A DNA stretch of 64,000 bases from Actinomycetes bacterium (GTDB lineage Bacteria; Actinomycetota; Actinomycetes; Streptosporangiales; Streptosporangiaceae), in the NCBI GenBank assembly GCA_021792855.1, contig JAJYTW010000001.1, positions 25,371 through 89,370 on the forward strand, in the 5' to 3' direction. The notes beneath the pieces are model-generated. The model had not been told where the DNA came from and made no database searches. It saw nothing but the letters and a program-made list of their open reading frames with translations. Below, piece after piece: positions 44,399 through 53,957 of the stretch (positions within the stretch are counted from its first letter, which is position 1; every line of letters starts with the position of its first letter). A program made the translations under genes and the position numbers.

Positions 44399-46627
44399 GT
44401 GCCAAGTCCCCTTCGCCACGCCGGCATCAAGGCCGTTGGCGTGCTCATCGTGTTCACCGCCCTGACCGGGGTCCTGGCCGGCATGATGTTCATGCCGGTC
44501 GTCGGCCTGGCCGGGATCGTCACCAGGAACGCCGCCAAGGCGTTCGACAACATGCCGGTGGCCGGACTCGGGGTGGTCCCGTCGCGGTCGGAGATCCTGG
44601 ACTCATCCGGGCACCTGATCGCGTACTACTACCCCGGCTACCCCAACCCGATCTACCGGGTGCCGGTCAGCTACCAGCAGATCTCGCCGGTGATGCGCAA
44701 CTCCATCGTCGCGATCGAGGACTCCAGGTTCTGGCAGCACGGCGCCATCGACCCGCGGGGCACGCTCCGCGCTCTGGTGAGCACCCTGTCGGGCAGCCGA
44801 GTGCAAGGCGGGTCCACGCTGGCCCAGCAGTACGTCAAGAACGCCTGCATCGTGACCGCCACCTCCGCGACGCAGCAGGCCGCCTGCGACGCCTTCAGCA
44901 TCACCAGGAAGCTGCGGGAACTGCGGATCGCCGCGAACGTCGAACACCAGATGACCAGGAAGCAGCTACTCGCCGCCTACCTGAACGTCGCCTATTTCGA
45001 CAACCAGATCCGCGGCATTCAGGTTGCCGCCCAGTTCTACTTCTCCACCACGGCGGCCAAGCTGACCCTGCCCCAGGCCGCGCTGCTGGCCGGACTGGTG
45101 GAGAACCCGGCGGCCTACGACCCGCTGGTCTTCCCCAAGGCCGCGCTGGCCCGCCGGAACGTGGTGCTGGCCCGGATGGCACAACTCGGCTACATCTCGC
45201 AAGCGACCGCGGTCAAGACCGGCAACGAGCCCCTCGGCCTGCACATCTCACCGGTGCCGCTGCAGACCGGCTGCACTAGCCCGAGCGCGGCGAAGTCCGC
45301 ATTCTTCTGCGACTACGTGCTCGCGGTGATGTCCACCGACCCCGCCTACAAGCAGGCCTACTACGACCTGACCCACACCGGCGGGATGAAGATCTACACC
45401 ACGCTGAGCGCCACCGACCAGAGCGCGGCCAACCAGGCCGTGAACTACGTCGCGCCGGCCAACTCCTCGTACTACAATCCCGGCGGCAACGTGGACACCG
45501 AGGTGCTGATCCAGCCGGGCACCGGTGACATCCGCGCCCTGGCCGTGGACCGGCCGTACGGGTACACCGCGGGGTACGACAGCATCGACTACGCGGTGAA
45601 CGCCCCCTACCACGGCGGCGCCGGCGTCCAAACCGGGTCGTCCTCGAAGCTGTTCACCCTGGTCACTGCGCTAGAGCAGGGCACGCCATTCGGATTCAAC
45701 CTGAAGGTGCAGTCCCCGACCACGGTCACCGGCTACACCAACTGCCAGGGGCAGCCGCTCCAGCCGTTCAGCCTGGCCAACGCCGAGGGCCCGAGCAAAG
45801 GTCTGCAGGACTGGACGCTCTACAACGGCACCGCCCAGTCGATCAACGTCTTCTACGCCCACCTAGAGCTCAAGGTGGGGCTGTGCAACGTGGTGCGGAC
45901 GGCGGCCGCGTTCGGAGTTACCCGGGCCGACGGGCTTTCCCTGCTGAAGACCGACCCGCATCTGCCGAAAGGCAATAACCTGTCAGCGGACAACTACCCG
46001 TCATTCACGCTCGGCTCGGTGTACGTCGCGCCGATGAGCATGGCCGCCGCCTACGCGACCGTCGCCGCTCGCGGCATCTACTGCAAGCCGATCGCGATCC
46101 GGGCGATCGTCGACATCAGCGGGAAGCACCTGCCGGTGCAGTCCGCCGACTGCCACCGAGTCGTCTCGCAGGCCGTCGCCGACGCGGCGAACTTCGTGCT
46201 GCAAGGCGTTATCACCAGCGGTACCGGCACCGGCCGCAGCATCGGCATCCCGGCCGCAGGCAAGACCGGCACGGCGAACGGCGGGTACTACGCGGACTGG
46301 GCCGGGTACACGCCACTGCTGGCAGGCTACGTCTCGGTGTTCAACCCGTACTTCCCGACCACCAAGGGCGCGATGATCGGCAACAACGCGTGCTACCGGG
46401 ACCTGTCCGGGCTCACCTGTCCAGGGTTCATGTACGGGGCCAATGCCCCGGCGGCGACCTGGCAGTACACCTTCCTGCACCTGCACCTGCCTGCCGTTCC
46501 GTTCGTCAATCCGCCGTACAACCCGTTCTTCACCCTGGGCAACGGGTTCAACTCGCCGCAGCCCAAGCCCAAGCCCAAGCACAAGCACGGCGGCGGGAAC
46601 GGCGGCGGCGGGAACGGACACCGCTGA
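44399..46627 (+). CDS. Bifunctional transglycosylase/transpeptidase penicillin-binding protein (PonA2-like)
   Basis: EDSRFWQHGAIDPRGTLRALVSTLSGSRVQGGSTLAQQYVKN; TGSSSKLFTLVTAL (SxxK), SIN (SxN), GKTGTANGG. Confidence 0.95.
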   Translation: MPSPLRHAGIKAVGVLIVFTALTGVLAGMMFMPVVGLAGIVTRNAAKAFDNMPVAGLGVVPSRSEILDSSGHLIAYYYPGYPNPIYRVPVSYQQISPVMRNSIVAIEDSRFWQHGAIDPRGTLRALVSTLSGSRVQGGSTLAQQYVKNACIVTATSATQQAACDAFSITRKLRELRIAANVEHQMTRKQLLAAYLNVAYFDNQIRGIQVAAQFYFSTTAAKLTLPQAALLAGLVENPAAYDPLVFPKAALARRNVVLARMAQLGYISQATAVKTGNEPLGLHISPVPLQTGCTSPSAAKSAFFCDYVLAVMSTDPAYKQAYYDLTHTGGMKIYTTLSATDQSAANQAVNYVAPANSSYYNPGGNVDTEVLIQPGTGDIRALAVDRPYGYTAGYDSIDYAVNAPYHGGAGVQTGSSSKLFTLVTALEQGTPFGFNLKVQSPTTVTGYTNCQGQPLQPFSLANAEGPSKGLQDWTLYNGTAQSINVFYAHLELKVGLCNVVRTAAAFGVTRADGLSLLKTDPHLPKGNNLSADNYPSFTLGSVYVAPMSMAAAYATVAARGIYCKPIAIRAIVDISGKHLPVQSADCHRVVSQAVADAANFVLQGVITSGTGTGRSIGIPAAGKTGTANGGYYADWAGYTPLLAGYVSVFNPYFPTTKGAMIGNNACYRDLSGLTCPGFMYGANAPAATWQYTFLHLHLPAVPFVNPPYNPFFTLGNGFNSPQPKPKPKHKHGGGNGGGGNGHR

Positions 46628-46642
46628 CCCCGCGTCCGGCAT

Positions 46643-46669
46643 CCCGGCCCGTGCACGCAGCGGGCCGGG
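46643..46669. terminator. Inverted repeat between convergent PBP and GatB/YqeY genes
   Basis: CCCGGCCCG-TGCACGCAG-CGGGCCGGG. Confidence 0.65.
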
Positions 46670-46696
46670 CGGCTGAACTGCCCGGGCCGAGAGGCG

Positions 46697-47152
46697 CTAG
46701 CCGCCGAGCTGGCCGCGGACTATCGCCGCGATCCGCGATCCGTCGGCCCGGCCGACCATCTTGCCCGTCACCACCTTCATGACCTGTCCCATCGCCTTCG
46801 GCCCGGTCGCTCCGAGGTCACCGATCGCTGCGACAACGATCTCGGTGATCTCCTCGTCCGTTAGTTGCGACGGAAGGTAGCGGGCCAGTATCTCGCCCTC
46901 GGCTAGTTCCGCCCTGGCCTGGTCGACGCGCCCGGCGCCGCTGAACGCATCGGCGGCCTCCCTGCGGCGCTTTGCCTCGCGGGCGATCACCCGCTCGATT
47001 GCGGCATCGTCAAGCTCCCGGGCCTGGGCCCCAGATACCTCCTCCTTCGAGATCTCGGTCAGCACCATGCGCAGAGTCCGGGTCGCGGTCTCGTCCCGGT
47101 CCTTCATCGCGGTTGTCAGGTCGGCCCGCAGCCGATCCTTCAGCTCAGACAT
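46697..47152 (-). CDS. GatB/YqeY domain protein
   Basis: MSELKDRLRADLTTAMKDRDETATRTLRMVLTEISKEEV...YLPSQLTDEEITEIV...GPKAMGQVMKVVTGKMVGRADGSRIAAIVRGQL. Confidence 0.93.
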   Translation of the reverse strand: MSELKDRLRADLTTAMKDRDETATRTLRMVLTEISKEEVSGAQARELDDAAIERVIAREAKRRREAADAFSGAGRVDQARAELAEGEILARYLPSQLTDEEITEIVVAAIGDLGATGPKAMGQVMKVVTGKMVGRADGSRIAAIVRGQLGG

Positions 47153-47398
47153 AACCTCATCCTGCCGTCCTGACCGTTCCCCGGCCTCGTCAAGTATGGC
47201 CAGTGCGCTGGCGATCATCCCTGAACTGGGCCGGCGCAATGTCGCCGATCGGAGCTAGACGGTCCGCCATGCGACGTCACCGGGGCGCACCACGGCCCAA
47301 CCCGGCATCCAGCCGGGCGTAGCCGACGTTGGCCGCCCGCGACCGTCGACCGACGCGTCCCACGGCCCGTAGCCGATGTCCGCATGACCTGGTGTAAG

Positions 47399-47442
47399 CC
47401 TGGTCGGCCCGAACCCTCCAACCCGAGTCCGGGCCGACCAGG
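47399..47442. terminator. 13-bp perfect inverted repeat upstream of the metallophosphoesterase gene
   Basis: CCTGGTCGGCCCG-N18-CGGGCCGACCAGG. Confidence 0.55.
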
Positions 47443-47466
47443 TCAGTGCGCACGCCGTGGCACCAT

Positions 47467-48387
47467 ATGGTGATGCGTCCCCATACCCTGCTCGGTACCG
47501 CCGCGGTTGCCGGGACCGCCGTCCTGGGTTATTCGGCGGTTGTCGAGCGCAACTGGTTCACCGTGCGCTGGTGCCAGATTCCGGTGCTGCCCGCTGGCTC
47601 CGATGCGCTGCGGATTCTGCACATCACGGACCTGCATCTGACCCCGGGCAGGCACCGCCTGCTGTCATTCTTGCGCACCCTCGACGCCCTTGGGCCCGAT
47701 CTAGTCATCAACACCGGGGACTCGATCGCCCATCCGCGAGCCGTTGCGCCATTGCTCGATGCCCTTGGCCCGCTGCTCGAGCGCCCGGGCGTATTCGTGT
47801 ACGGGTCGAACGACCTGTACTCCCCGATGCCAAAGAACCCGACCCGCTACCTCTGGCGGACCAGCGCCGACGAGCACAAGCGGCACGTCCCGGACCTGCC
47901 GTGGGCAGAGCTTGGCGCCGGGTTCGAGGCTGCAGGCTGGATGAACGCCAACAACAGCAGGAGCAGGATGAAGGTCGGCGAGTTCGACATCGAGGTAGCC
48001 GGCGTTCACGACTCCCACATCAAGCGGGACAGGTACGCGCTGGTCGCCGGGCCAGCCGACCCGGCGGCGGACCTGCGCCTGGGCGTAATGCACTCCCCGG
48101 AGCCTGCAATCATGGACAAGTTCGTCGCCGACGGATTCGACCTGCTGCTGGCCGGTCACACCCACGGCGGCCAGGTCTGTCTGCCAGGCGCGGGAACACT
48201 GGTGACGAACTGCGGTCTCGATCGGGCCCGGGCCCGCGGTTTGAGCCAGCACCCGTCCGGACCGGGGCCGCGGCAGCGCGCGTTTCTGCACGTCTCGGCC
48301 GGGCTGGGCACCTCACCTTTCGCGCCAGTCCGATTCTGCTGCCGTCCGGAGGTATCCGTGCTCACGCTAGTGCCGCGGATGGGCTAG
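47467..48387 (+). CDS. Membrane-anchored metallophosphoesterase
   Basis: [38 protein letters not shown]...[13 protein letters not shown]...[16 protein letters not shown]. Confidence 0.93.
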   Translation: MVMRPHTLLGTAAVAGTAVLGYSAVVERNWFTVRWCQIPVLPAGSDALRILHITDLHLTPGRHRLLSFLRTLDALGPDLVINTGDSIAHPRAVAPLLDALGPLLERPGVFVYGSNDLYSPMPKNPTRYLWRTSADEHKRHVPDLPWAELGAGFEAAGWMNANNSRSRMKVGEFDIEVAGVHDSHIKRDRYALVAGPADPAADLRLGVMHSPEPAIMDKFVADGFDLLLAGHTHGGQVCLPGAGTLVTNCGLDRARARGLSQHPSGPGPRQRAFLHVSAGLGTSPFAPVRFCCRPEVSVLTLVPRMG

Positions 48388-48404
48388 AGTACATACGCGG
48401 TCGC

Positions 48405-48481
48405 CGGGGTGTGGCGCAGCTTGGCAGCGCGCTTCGTTCGGGACGAAGAGGCCGGGAGTTCAAATCTCCCCACCCCGACCA
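48405..48481 (+). tRNA. tRNA-Pro, anticodon CGG (CCA encoded)
   Basis: CGGGGTG acceptor pairs with CACCCCG-A-CCA; anticodon arm CTTCG-TTCGGGA-CGAAG; T-arm GGGAG-TTCAAAT-CTCCC. Confidence 0.95.
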
Positions 48482-48540
48482 CAGGTCAGAGCCTTAATTC
48501 AGTTGTGTGAGCGAGTCTCAGCGACTGGCTGGCGGGCTCC

Positions 48541-48560
48541 GATTGCACATTGATTGCACA
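48541..48560. repeat. Two direct copies of GATTGCACA, 11-bp period, between tRNA and integrase stop
   Basis: GATTGCACATTGATTGCACA. Confidence 0.7.
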
Positions 48561-48561
48561 C

Positions 48562-49722
48562 CTACCCTTCGTCGGCCTTGCGCTTGGCGAGGGCGTCTCG
48601 CGCCGCAGCCAGGTCTTCCGGTCGCGCATGCACATAGGTCTTCATGGTGAAGCTGGCGTCCGTGTGCCCGAGCCATTTGGCGATCACGTCAGGTGACACG
48701 CCCCGATGGGCCAGGTAGCTTCCCGCAGCATGGCGGCTCGCCGTATACGGCGTGATCTTCCGGACACCGGCCTGCCTCATAAGCCGGTACCAGACGCGTC
48801 GGAGCCGGTCGGGCGCGTACGGCAAGCCGAGCTCGTCGCACACGACATAGTCATCGCCCTGGTACGCCTCACCCGCGGCGAGCTTCTCTGCGGCCTGAAG
48901 TGCCTTAAATGCCTTGAGCTGGGTGACGAGAGTCCGGTCCAACGGCAGAGTCCGCTTCCCCGCTGCGGTTTTCGGCGCCTTCTCAACTGGCTTGCCGTCC
49001 ACGACTGTCCGCACGCCCTGGATGCGCAGCGTGCCCGCGGTGAGGTTCAGGTCGCGGTGCCAGCGCAGGCCGCACGCCTCTTCGGGACGCAGTCCGAGGC
49101 ACTGGAGCGTGATAACGGGGGCGAGCCGGTCCCGCTCAGCGACGGCCTCGAAGCGGGCAGTCTCCTCGTCACTCCACAGTTCGTGTGCGGGTGCGGCCTG
49201 CTTTGGCCGCTTGACGCGCCTGCACGGGTTATAAGCGATGAGCCGCTCATCGAGGGCGTCGTCGAGGGCGAGCTGGAAGATGGCCAGGGTGTCGGCAATC
49301 GTCCTGGCGCTCAGCCCGGTCCCCGGCTTGCCGCCACGCCTACGGCCTTGCGTCTGCATCCACGAAACGAGACCGTCGATGTCAGTTCTTGCCAGCGACT
49401 GGAGCTTTCGGTCGCCGAGACGCTCCCGGACCGGCCGGAGGAGATGTCCGGCCTTCGCCCGAGTGGCCTCTTCAAGGTCGCGCGTATGCGCTGTTTCCCA
49501 GCCCTCAAGGTAGGCGCTGACGGTCGGGCCACCACGCGCGACGTAACGCCGCTCATGCACTTCCCGGATGATCCGGGCGTGTTCGGCGACCGCGTCCTTC
49601 CGCCGGTCGAACGAGCGATAGACCTGGAGTCGCTTGCCGCTTGGGTCGCGACCGGCGCTGACCCGAAACCAGTAGTAGGTACTGCCATCCGGTCGCGTCC
49701 CAGACTTGATCGGGTCAGGCAT
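48562..49722 (-). CDS. int: Tyrosine recombinase/integrase
   Basis: LQCLGLRPEEACGLRW...ITPYTASRHAAGSYLAHRGVSPDVIAKWLGHTDASFTMKTYVHA. Confidence 0.94.
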   Translation of the reverse strand: MPDPIKSGTRPDGSTYYWFRVSAGRDPSGKRLQVYRSFDRRKDAVAEHARIIREVHERRYVARGGPTVSAYLEGWETAHTRDLEEATRAKAGHLLRPVRERLGDRKLQSLARTDIDGLVSWMQTQGRRRGGKPGTGLSARTIADTLAIFQLALDDALDERLIAYNPCRRVKRPKQAAPAHELWSDEETARFEAVAERDRLAPVITLQCLGLRPEEACGLRWHRDLNLTAGTLRIQGVRTVVDGKPVEKAPKTAAGKRTLPLDRTLVTQLKAFKALQAAEKLAAGEAYQGDDYVVCDELGLPYAPDRLRRVWYRLMRQAGVRKITPYTASRHAAGSYLAHRGVSPDVIAKWLGHTDASFTMKTYVHARPEDLAAARDALAKRKADEG

Positions 49723-50506
49723 CAGCGGCCTCCCCGGGCCGATGCTGGCCCTCGGCACCACGCCATGCGGCTTCGGCGGCAGCTATATAGGCACGTAGTT
49801 CTGCCAGCATCGTCCTGGTGACGAGACCCCGTTGGGCCTGAAGGCTTCGCGGCGAGAGACGCTGAACGTCGCCAACCCTGCGATCCCGCTCTTCAACGTA
49901 AGTGCGATGTCCCCAGAGCGCTCGCGCAGCGACCTTCACGACTACAGGGTCGACGTTGAGTCTGCGAGCAGCATGTCGCTCAGCGTCCGTCGGCGGGTAG
50001 TAGGCCATGCGTACATCGCCGTGCGTCAAGTCCTCGGCGTAGTACCTGATGGGCGCTAGTAGTTTCTGGATCCGGTCATGCTCCGGCTGCGCGCGCTTCA
50101 GTGCATCGGCGACCACTGCGTCACCTGGAAAGTGCATCTGGATTGAGTCGCTGTCCTCAGGCACTTTGTCAACGGTCCCGTCGAGCACCGCGCGTATGGC
50201 GCCAGGAGTCATCGCCGCGCCGTCGCCAAGTTGTATCGGCTCATTGGTATCGGGTAGCAGCCTCTCTAGCGAGACCTCGAGAGCTGCACATATCAGCACG
50301 ATCTCATCGAGGCGCGGTCGGCGCAGCCCTGCTTCGAGGGATCCGACGGTGCTGGTACGCCAGCTAGTCAGGCCGTGATAACGGAACGCCCGCGCGGCGT
50401 CTTCCTGTGTCCAGCGCTTCTCCACGCGGGCCGCCGCGACGCCCTTGGCAATCAAGTCATGCATCCGCACCTGCCAATTCTGCGCACTCCCTGGTGCATG
50501 AGTCAC
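49715..50506 (-). CDS. XRE-type repressor-like protein with C-terminal extension
   Basis: AARVEKRWTQEDAARAFRYHGLTSWRTSTVGSLEAGLRRPRLDEIVLICAALEVSLERLLPD. Confidence 0.8.
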   Translation of the reverse strand: MTHAPGSAQNWQVRMHDLIAKGVAAARVEKRWTQEDAARAFRYHGLTSWRTSTVGSLEAGLRRPRLDEIVLICAALEVSLERLLPDTNEPIQLGDGAAMTPGAIRAVLDGTVDKVPEDSDSIQMHFPGDAVVADALKRAQPEHDRIQKLLAPIRYYAEDLTHGDVRMAYYPPTDAERHAARRLNVDPVVVKVAARALWGHRTYVEERDRRVGDVQRLSPRSLQAQRGLVTRTMLAELRAYIAAAEAAWRGAEGQHRPGEAADA

Positions 50507-50516
50507 CGTACATCGT

Positions 50517-50542
50517 CAGCTACCCGATAATCAAGGTAGTTG
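50517..50542. promoter_or_regulatory. Candidate operator (imperfect inverted repeat) in the divergent regulator intergenic region
   Basis: CAGCTACC-CGATAATCAA-GGTAGTTG. Confidence 0.4.
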
Positions 50543-50610
50543 ACTCGCGGATTGCGGTGCGAGTAGCGTGCTGCCATCTACCCTGATACCGAGATACATG
50601 GCGGTGATGA

Positions 50611-50823
50611 GTGCCAACAGAACTGCGCCGATGGCGCAAGCGCCAGGGGTGGACGCTCGGGGACGTCAGCGGGCTGACGGGCATCAGCGTCAGTCACCTG
50701 TCCCTCATCGAGCGCGGGCTGCGCGAGCCGCCGCCGCGCCTCAAGGTGCGGATTGCCCGGGGTGTCGGCGCGACCGTCGCCGAGGTCTTCCCGACGCCTG
50801 GGGATGAGGCGATCAACGTATGA
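50611..50823 (+). CDS. Small XRE-family HTH protein (Cro/Str-like)
   Basis: LRRWRKRQGWTLGDVSGLTGISVSHLSLIERGLREPPPRLKVRIARGVGATVAEVF. Confidence 0.88.
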   Translation: MPTELRRWRKRQGWTLGDVSGLTGISVSHLSLIERGLREPPPRLKVRIARGVGATVAEVFPTPGDEAINV

Positions 50824-51065
50824 GGCAGCCGACTCTGGAGGAGATCCGAGCCTGGCCGGCCGCCGTCAGTATCGGCGTGGCGTCGACCGCCTATGGGATA
50901 TCGAGAAGTCACGGGTACGACCTGGCGGCGCGGGGCGAGTTCCCGGCCCGGACGATCCGGTGCGGCGCACGGTGGGTCGTCGTGACCGCTGACATCGTGC
51001 GCCAGCTCAGCCCGGGCGGCACGCCGCCAGGCTCGCCAGGAGGTGCGCGTGCCGATGCCGCCTGA
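50820..51065 (+). CDS. Excisionase-like HTH DNA-binding protein
   Basis: TLEEIRAWPAAVSIGVASTAYGISRSHGYDLAARGEFPARTIRCGARWVVVTADIVRQL. Confidence 0.8.
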   Translation: MRQPTLEEIRAWPAAVSIGVASTAYGISRSHGYDLAARGEFPARTIRCGARWVVVTADIVRQLSPGGTPPGSPGGARADAA

Positions 51066-51219
51066 CATGCGAGACGGCCCTCGCGCCGCGAGGCCCGAGA
51101 GCCGCCCCAAGACTGCCGCCGCCGCCAGGCAGATCAGCAGGTCTCGTGCTGTCAATGTACCTGGTGGCGGTGACGACCGGCCGATGACGGCGGCTCGCCG
51201 GAGGCGCGCGACGCCATCC

Positions 51220-51420
51220 ATGCGCGTGAGCTTGTTTGCGCCTTCGGCTCAGCGTGGGTGGTGGTGGTTCACTGGCAGGTGCCGGGTGTGCGGCTCGACG
51301 GCTTTCGGCCGGGTGCGGACCCGGGAGCAGGCCGCGGGGATCCGGCGCGCTTCCTGCGGCCACCGGGTCGAGCTGACCGTGGCCCGCGTCTACCTGGCTC
51401 CGCCCGGCGGTGAGGTATGA
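51220..51420 (+). CDS. Small Cys-rich (zinc-ribbon-like) hypothetical protein
   Basis: GWWWFTGRCRVCGSTAFGRVRTREQAAGIRRASCGHRVELTVARVYL. Confidence 0.6.
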   Translation: MRVSLFAPSAQRGWWWFTGRCRVCGSTAFGRVRTREQAAGIRRASCGHRVELTVARVYLAPPGGEV

Positions 51421-53957
51421 GGGGCGACGGTGGCGCGGCCGTCGAGCGCGTACTTGCCGCCCTGCGAGCCCACGGCAGCCGCGTCGAGGGCCGCGGCGGG
51501 TCGTGGATGGCACAGTGTCCCTCGCATGAGGACGGTACGGCCAGCCTGAGTATCACCCGCGGCGCGACCCAGCCGGTCGCCCTGGTCTGCCTGGCAGGTT
51601 GCGCGACTGATGATGTCCTCGCGGCGATCGGGCTGACCTACGCGGACGTCAGCGCGCCGGCGTCTCAGCGGGCAGACGTCTGGACGCCCGCCGGCCCGGC
51701 GGTCGCCGTGTACGACTACACCGACGAGGCAGGAAGACTGCTGTTTCAGGTGCTCCGGACGGCCGGCAAGGAGTTCCGGCAGCGCCGTCCGGATCCGGGT
51801 GCCCGCTCAGGGTGGAAGTGGTCGACCGGCGGCGTCCGGCGCGTCCTCTACCGGCTGCCGCAGGTGATCGAGGCAGTCGGCGCGGGACAGACGATCTGGA
51901 TCGCCGAGGGCGAGAAGGATGTGGAGGCTCTCGAGCGCGCCGGAGTCGTCGCGACCTGTAATCCCGGCGGTGCCGGCAAGTGGCGCGGCGAGTACGACCG
52001 GGTCCTAGCCGGGGCCGACGTCCGCATCGTCCAGGACCGCGATGAGCCCGGCCGTAAGCACGGCCTGGCCGTGGCGGAGGGCCTGCGCCGCGCCGGCTGC
52101 ACAGTCACGGTCTGCGAGGCGCTGGCCGGCAAGGACGCGACGGATCATCTGGCGGCCGGTCACTCGCTCGACAGCCTCAGCGTCGTGCAGAGCGACCCGG
52201 CGCCGCGCTCTGAGTGCGCGCCCGGCGCCGAAGCGCCCCGCGAGGGCCGCAGCCCGTCCCAGGCGACCCAAATCCGCCAGCTCGCGCATGAGCGGTACCG
52301 GCTGATCCGCGGCGACGACGGGCAGCCCTACGCTGTCGCGATCACCGGCCCGAATATCGCTCGGCCGCTGCGCGGCAAAAGCGGCCTGCGGTCCCTGCTA
52401 GCGAGGCTCTACGCGGACGCGCACCGCGGCAGCGTCCCGTCTCAGGGCGCCCTCACCGACGCCATCACCGCGCTGGAGGGAGACGCGGACGGTGCCGACT
52501 CCGAGCCGATGCACCTGCGGGTCGCGCCGTACGACGGCGGCGTCGTCCTGGACCTCGGCACCCCAGACGGCCGCTGCGTCGTTGTGCGCCCCGGGGGCGG
52601 CTGGCGCATCGAGTCCCGGTCCCCCGTCCTGTTCCGCCGCACGCAGCTCGTCGGCACCCTGCCGGACCCGCTGCACGGCTCGACGATGGACGGCCTGCGT
52701 GATCTCCTGAACGTGGACGACTACCAGTGGCCCGTCATAGTCGGCTGGCTCCTGGCCGCTCTTAAACCCGACTGCCCGCACCCGATCCTCGCCCTGCTCG
52801 GCGAGCAGGGTACCGCCAAGTCGTCCGCCGCGCGGATGCTGATGCTCCTCATAGATGCCTCGCCCGCGCCGCTCCGGTCGCCGCCGCGTGACCTGAAAAA
52901 CTGGGCCGTTCAGGCGGCTGCGTCGTGGACGGTATGCCTCGACAACGTCAGCACCATCCCGCCGTGGCTTTCAGACACTCTCTGCAAGGCGGTCACGGGT
53001 GACGGGCTGGTGGACCGGGCACTGTTCAGTGATGGCGACGTCCACGTCCTCGCATTCAAGCGCGTGGTGGCACTGACGGGCATTGACACAGGCGCGCTGC
53101 GCGGCGACCTAGCCGAGCGTCTCCTCCCGGTGGACCTGGCGCGCATCGGAGACGAGTCGCGGCGCGCCGAGGAGTCGGTCGCGGCGGCCTACGCTGACGC
53201 CCGCCCCGGCGCGCTCGGCGCGCTCCTCACCCTCCTGAGCGACGTCCTCGGCAGGCTGCCTGCGATCAGCCTGGACCGCATGCCGCGGATGGCCGACTTC
53301 ACCCGGGTGCTGGCGGCGCTGGATGAGGTGACGGGGTGGGAGTCCCGGGCGGCCTACGAGCGTACGGCCGAGGATGTCGCCGAGTCCGTCATCGGCTCGG
53401 ATCAGTTCGCCGACGCCGTACGGCACCTGCTGGATCGGCTCGACGGCGAATGGGAGGGCACCACCAGTGAGCTGCTCGGCCATATAACGCCGGAAAAGCC
53501 TCCGAGGTCGTGGCCTGGCAGCGCGCAGGCCGCGCGGGGTGAGCTGCGGAGGGTTGCGCCCGCGCTCAGGCGCCAGGGCTACGTTATCGAGCCGCTGCCC
53601 CGGACCAGCAGGTCGCGTCCCTGGCGGCTGGCTCCACCACCTCACAACGAGGGCGACCATGAGGGCGAGAGTAGCCGTCGTACATCGTCATCATCGTCAC
53701 CATCGTCACTCACCCCCGCTGACCTGCCCGAACTCAGTGACGATCCCGGTGACGATGCTGTGACGATGCTGCCCGGCGCGTCCCCATCGTCACACCCATC
53801 GTCACCCCGCCGACCTGCCCGCGACCTGCGGAAACAGCCGGCCCGTGACGATGGTGACGATGGTGACGATGGCACGCAGCCATTCTCCGCACCGCCGGGC
53901 GGCATGCGCGGCGCGTCCTTCTGGGCATCCGCCGATGGCGAGGAGTGGTCGGCGTGA
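51417..53957 (+). CDS. Primase (CHC2-like Zn finger + Toprim) fused to D5-like helicase/ATPase
   Basis: MAQCPSHEDGTASLSITRGATQPVALVCLAGCATDDVLAAIGL; TIWIAEGEKDVEALERAG...VRIVQDRDEPGRKH (Toprim); ILALLGEQGTAKSSAARML (Walker A-like). Confidence 0.85.
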   Translation: MRGDGGAAVERVLAALRAHGSRVEGRGGSWMAQCPSHEDGTASLSITRGATQPVALVCLAGCATDDVLAAIGLTYADVSAPASQRADVWTPAGPAVAVYDYTDEAGRLLFQVLRTAGKEFRQRRPDPGARSGWKWSTGGVRRVLYRLPQVIEAVGAGQTIWIAEGEKDVEALERAGVVATCNPGGAGKWRGEYDRVLAGADVRIVQDRDEPGRKHGLAVAEGLRRAGCTVTVCEALAGKDATDHLAAGHSLDSLSVVQSDPAPRSECAPGAEAPREGRSPSQATQIRQLAHERYRLIRGDDGQPYAVAITGPNIARPLRGKSGLRSLLARLYADAHRGSVPSQGALTDAITALEGDADGADSEPMHLRVAPYDGGVVLDLGTPDGRCVVVRPGGGWRIESRSPVLFRRTQLVGTLPDPLHGSTMDGLRDLLNVDDYQWPVIVGWLLAALKPDCPHPILALLGEQGTAKSSAARMLMLLIDASPAPLRSPPRDLKNWAVQAAASWTVCLDNVSTIPPWLSDTLCKAVTGDGLVDRALFSDGDVHVLAFKRVVALTGIDTGALRGDLAERLLPVDLARIGDESRRAEESVAAAYADARPGALGALLTLLSDVLGRLPAISLDRMPRMADFTRVLAALDEVTGWESRAAYERTAEDVAESVIGSDQFADAVRHLLDRLDGEWEGTTSELLGHITPEKPPRSWPGSAQAARGELRRVAPALRRQGYVIEPLPRTSRSRPWRLAPPPHNEGDHEGESSRRTSSSSSPSSLTPADLPELSDDPGDDAVTMLPGASPSSHPSSPRRPARDLRKQPARDDGDDGDDGTQPFSAPPGGMRGASFWASADGEEWSA
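53683..53871. repeat. Cluster of 11 copies of 9-mer CATCGTCAC/GTGACGATG in alternating orientation blocks
   Basis: Forward 53683, 53692, 53701; reverse 53737, 53749, 53760; forward 53785, 53797; reverse 53845, 53854, 53863 (first and fourth have one 3'-terminal mismatch). Confidence 0.95.

Noticed and set aside
48562-49722. Inactive integrase because the HxxR His appears replaced (YTASRH)
   Set aside because: This variant spacing looks compatible with actinobacterial integrase subfamilies, and Arg, His and Tyr residues are otherwise present; not enough to claim inactivation.
53683-53871. CRISPR array
   Set aside because: Repeat unit is only 9 bp, occurs in both orientations, lacks regular unique spacers and lies inside a CDS; no cas genes in the window.
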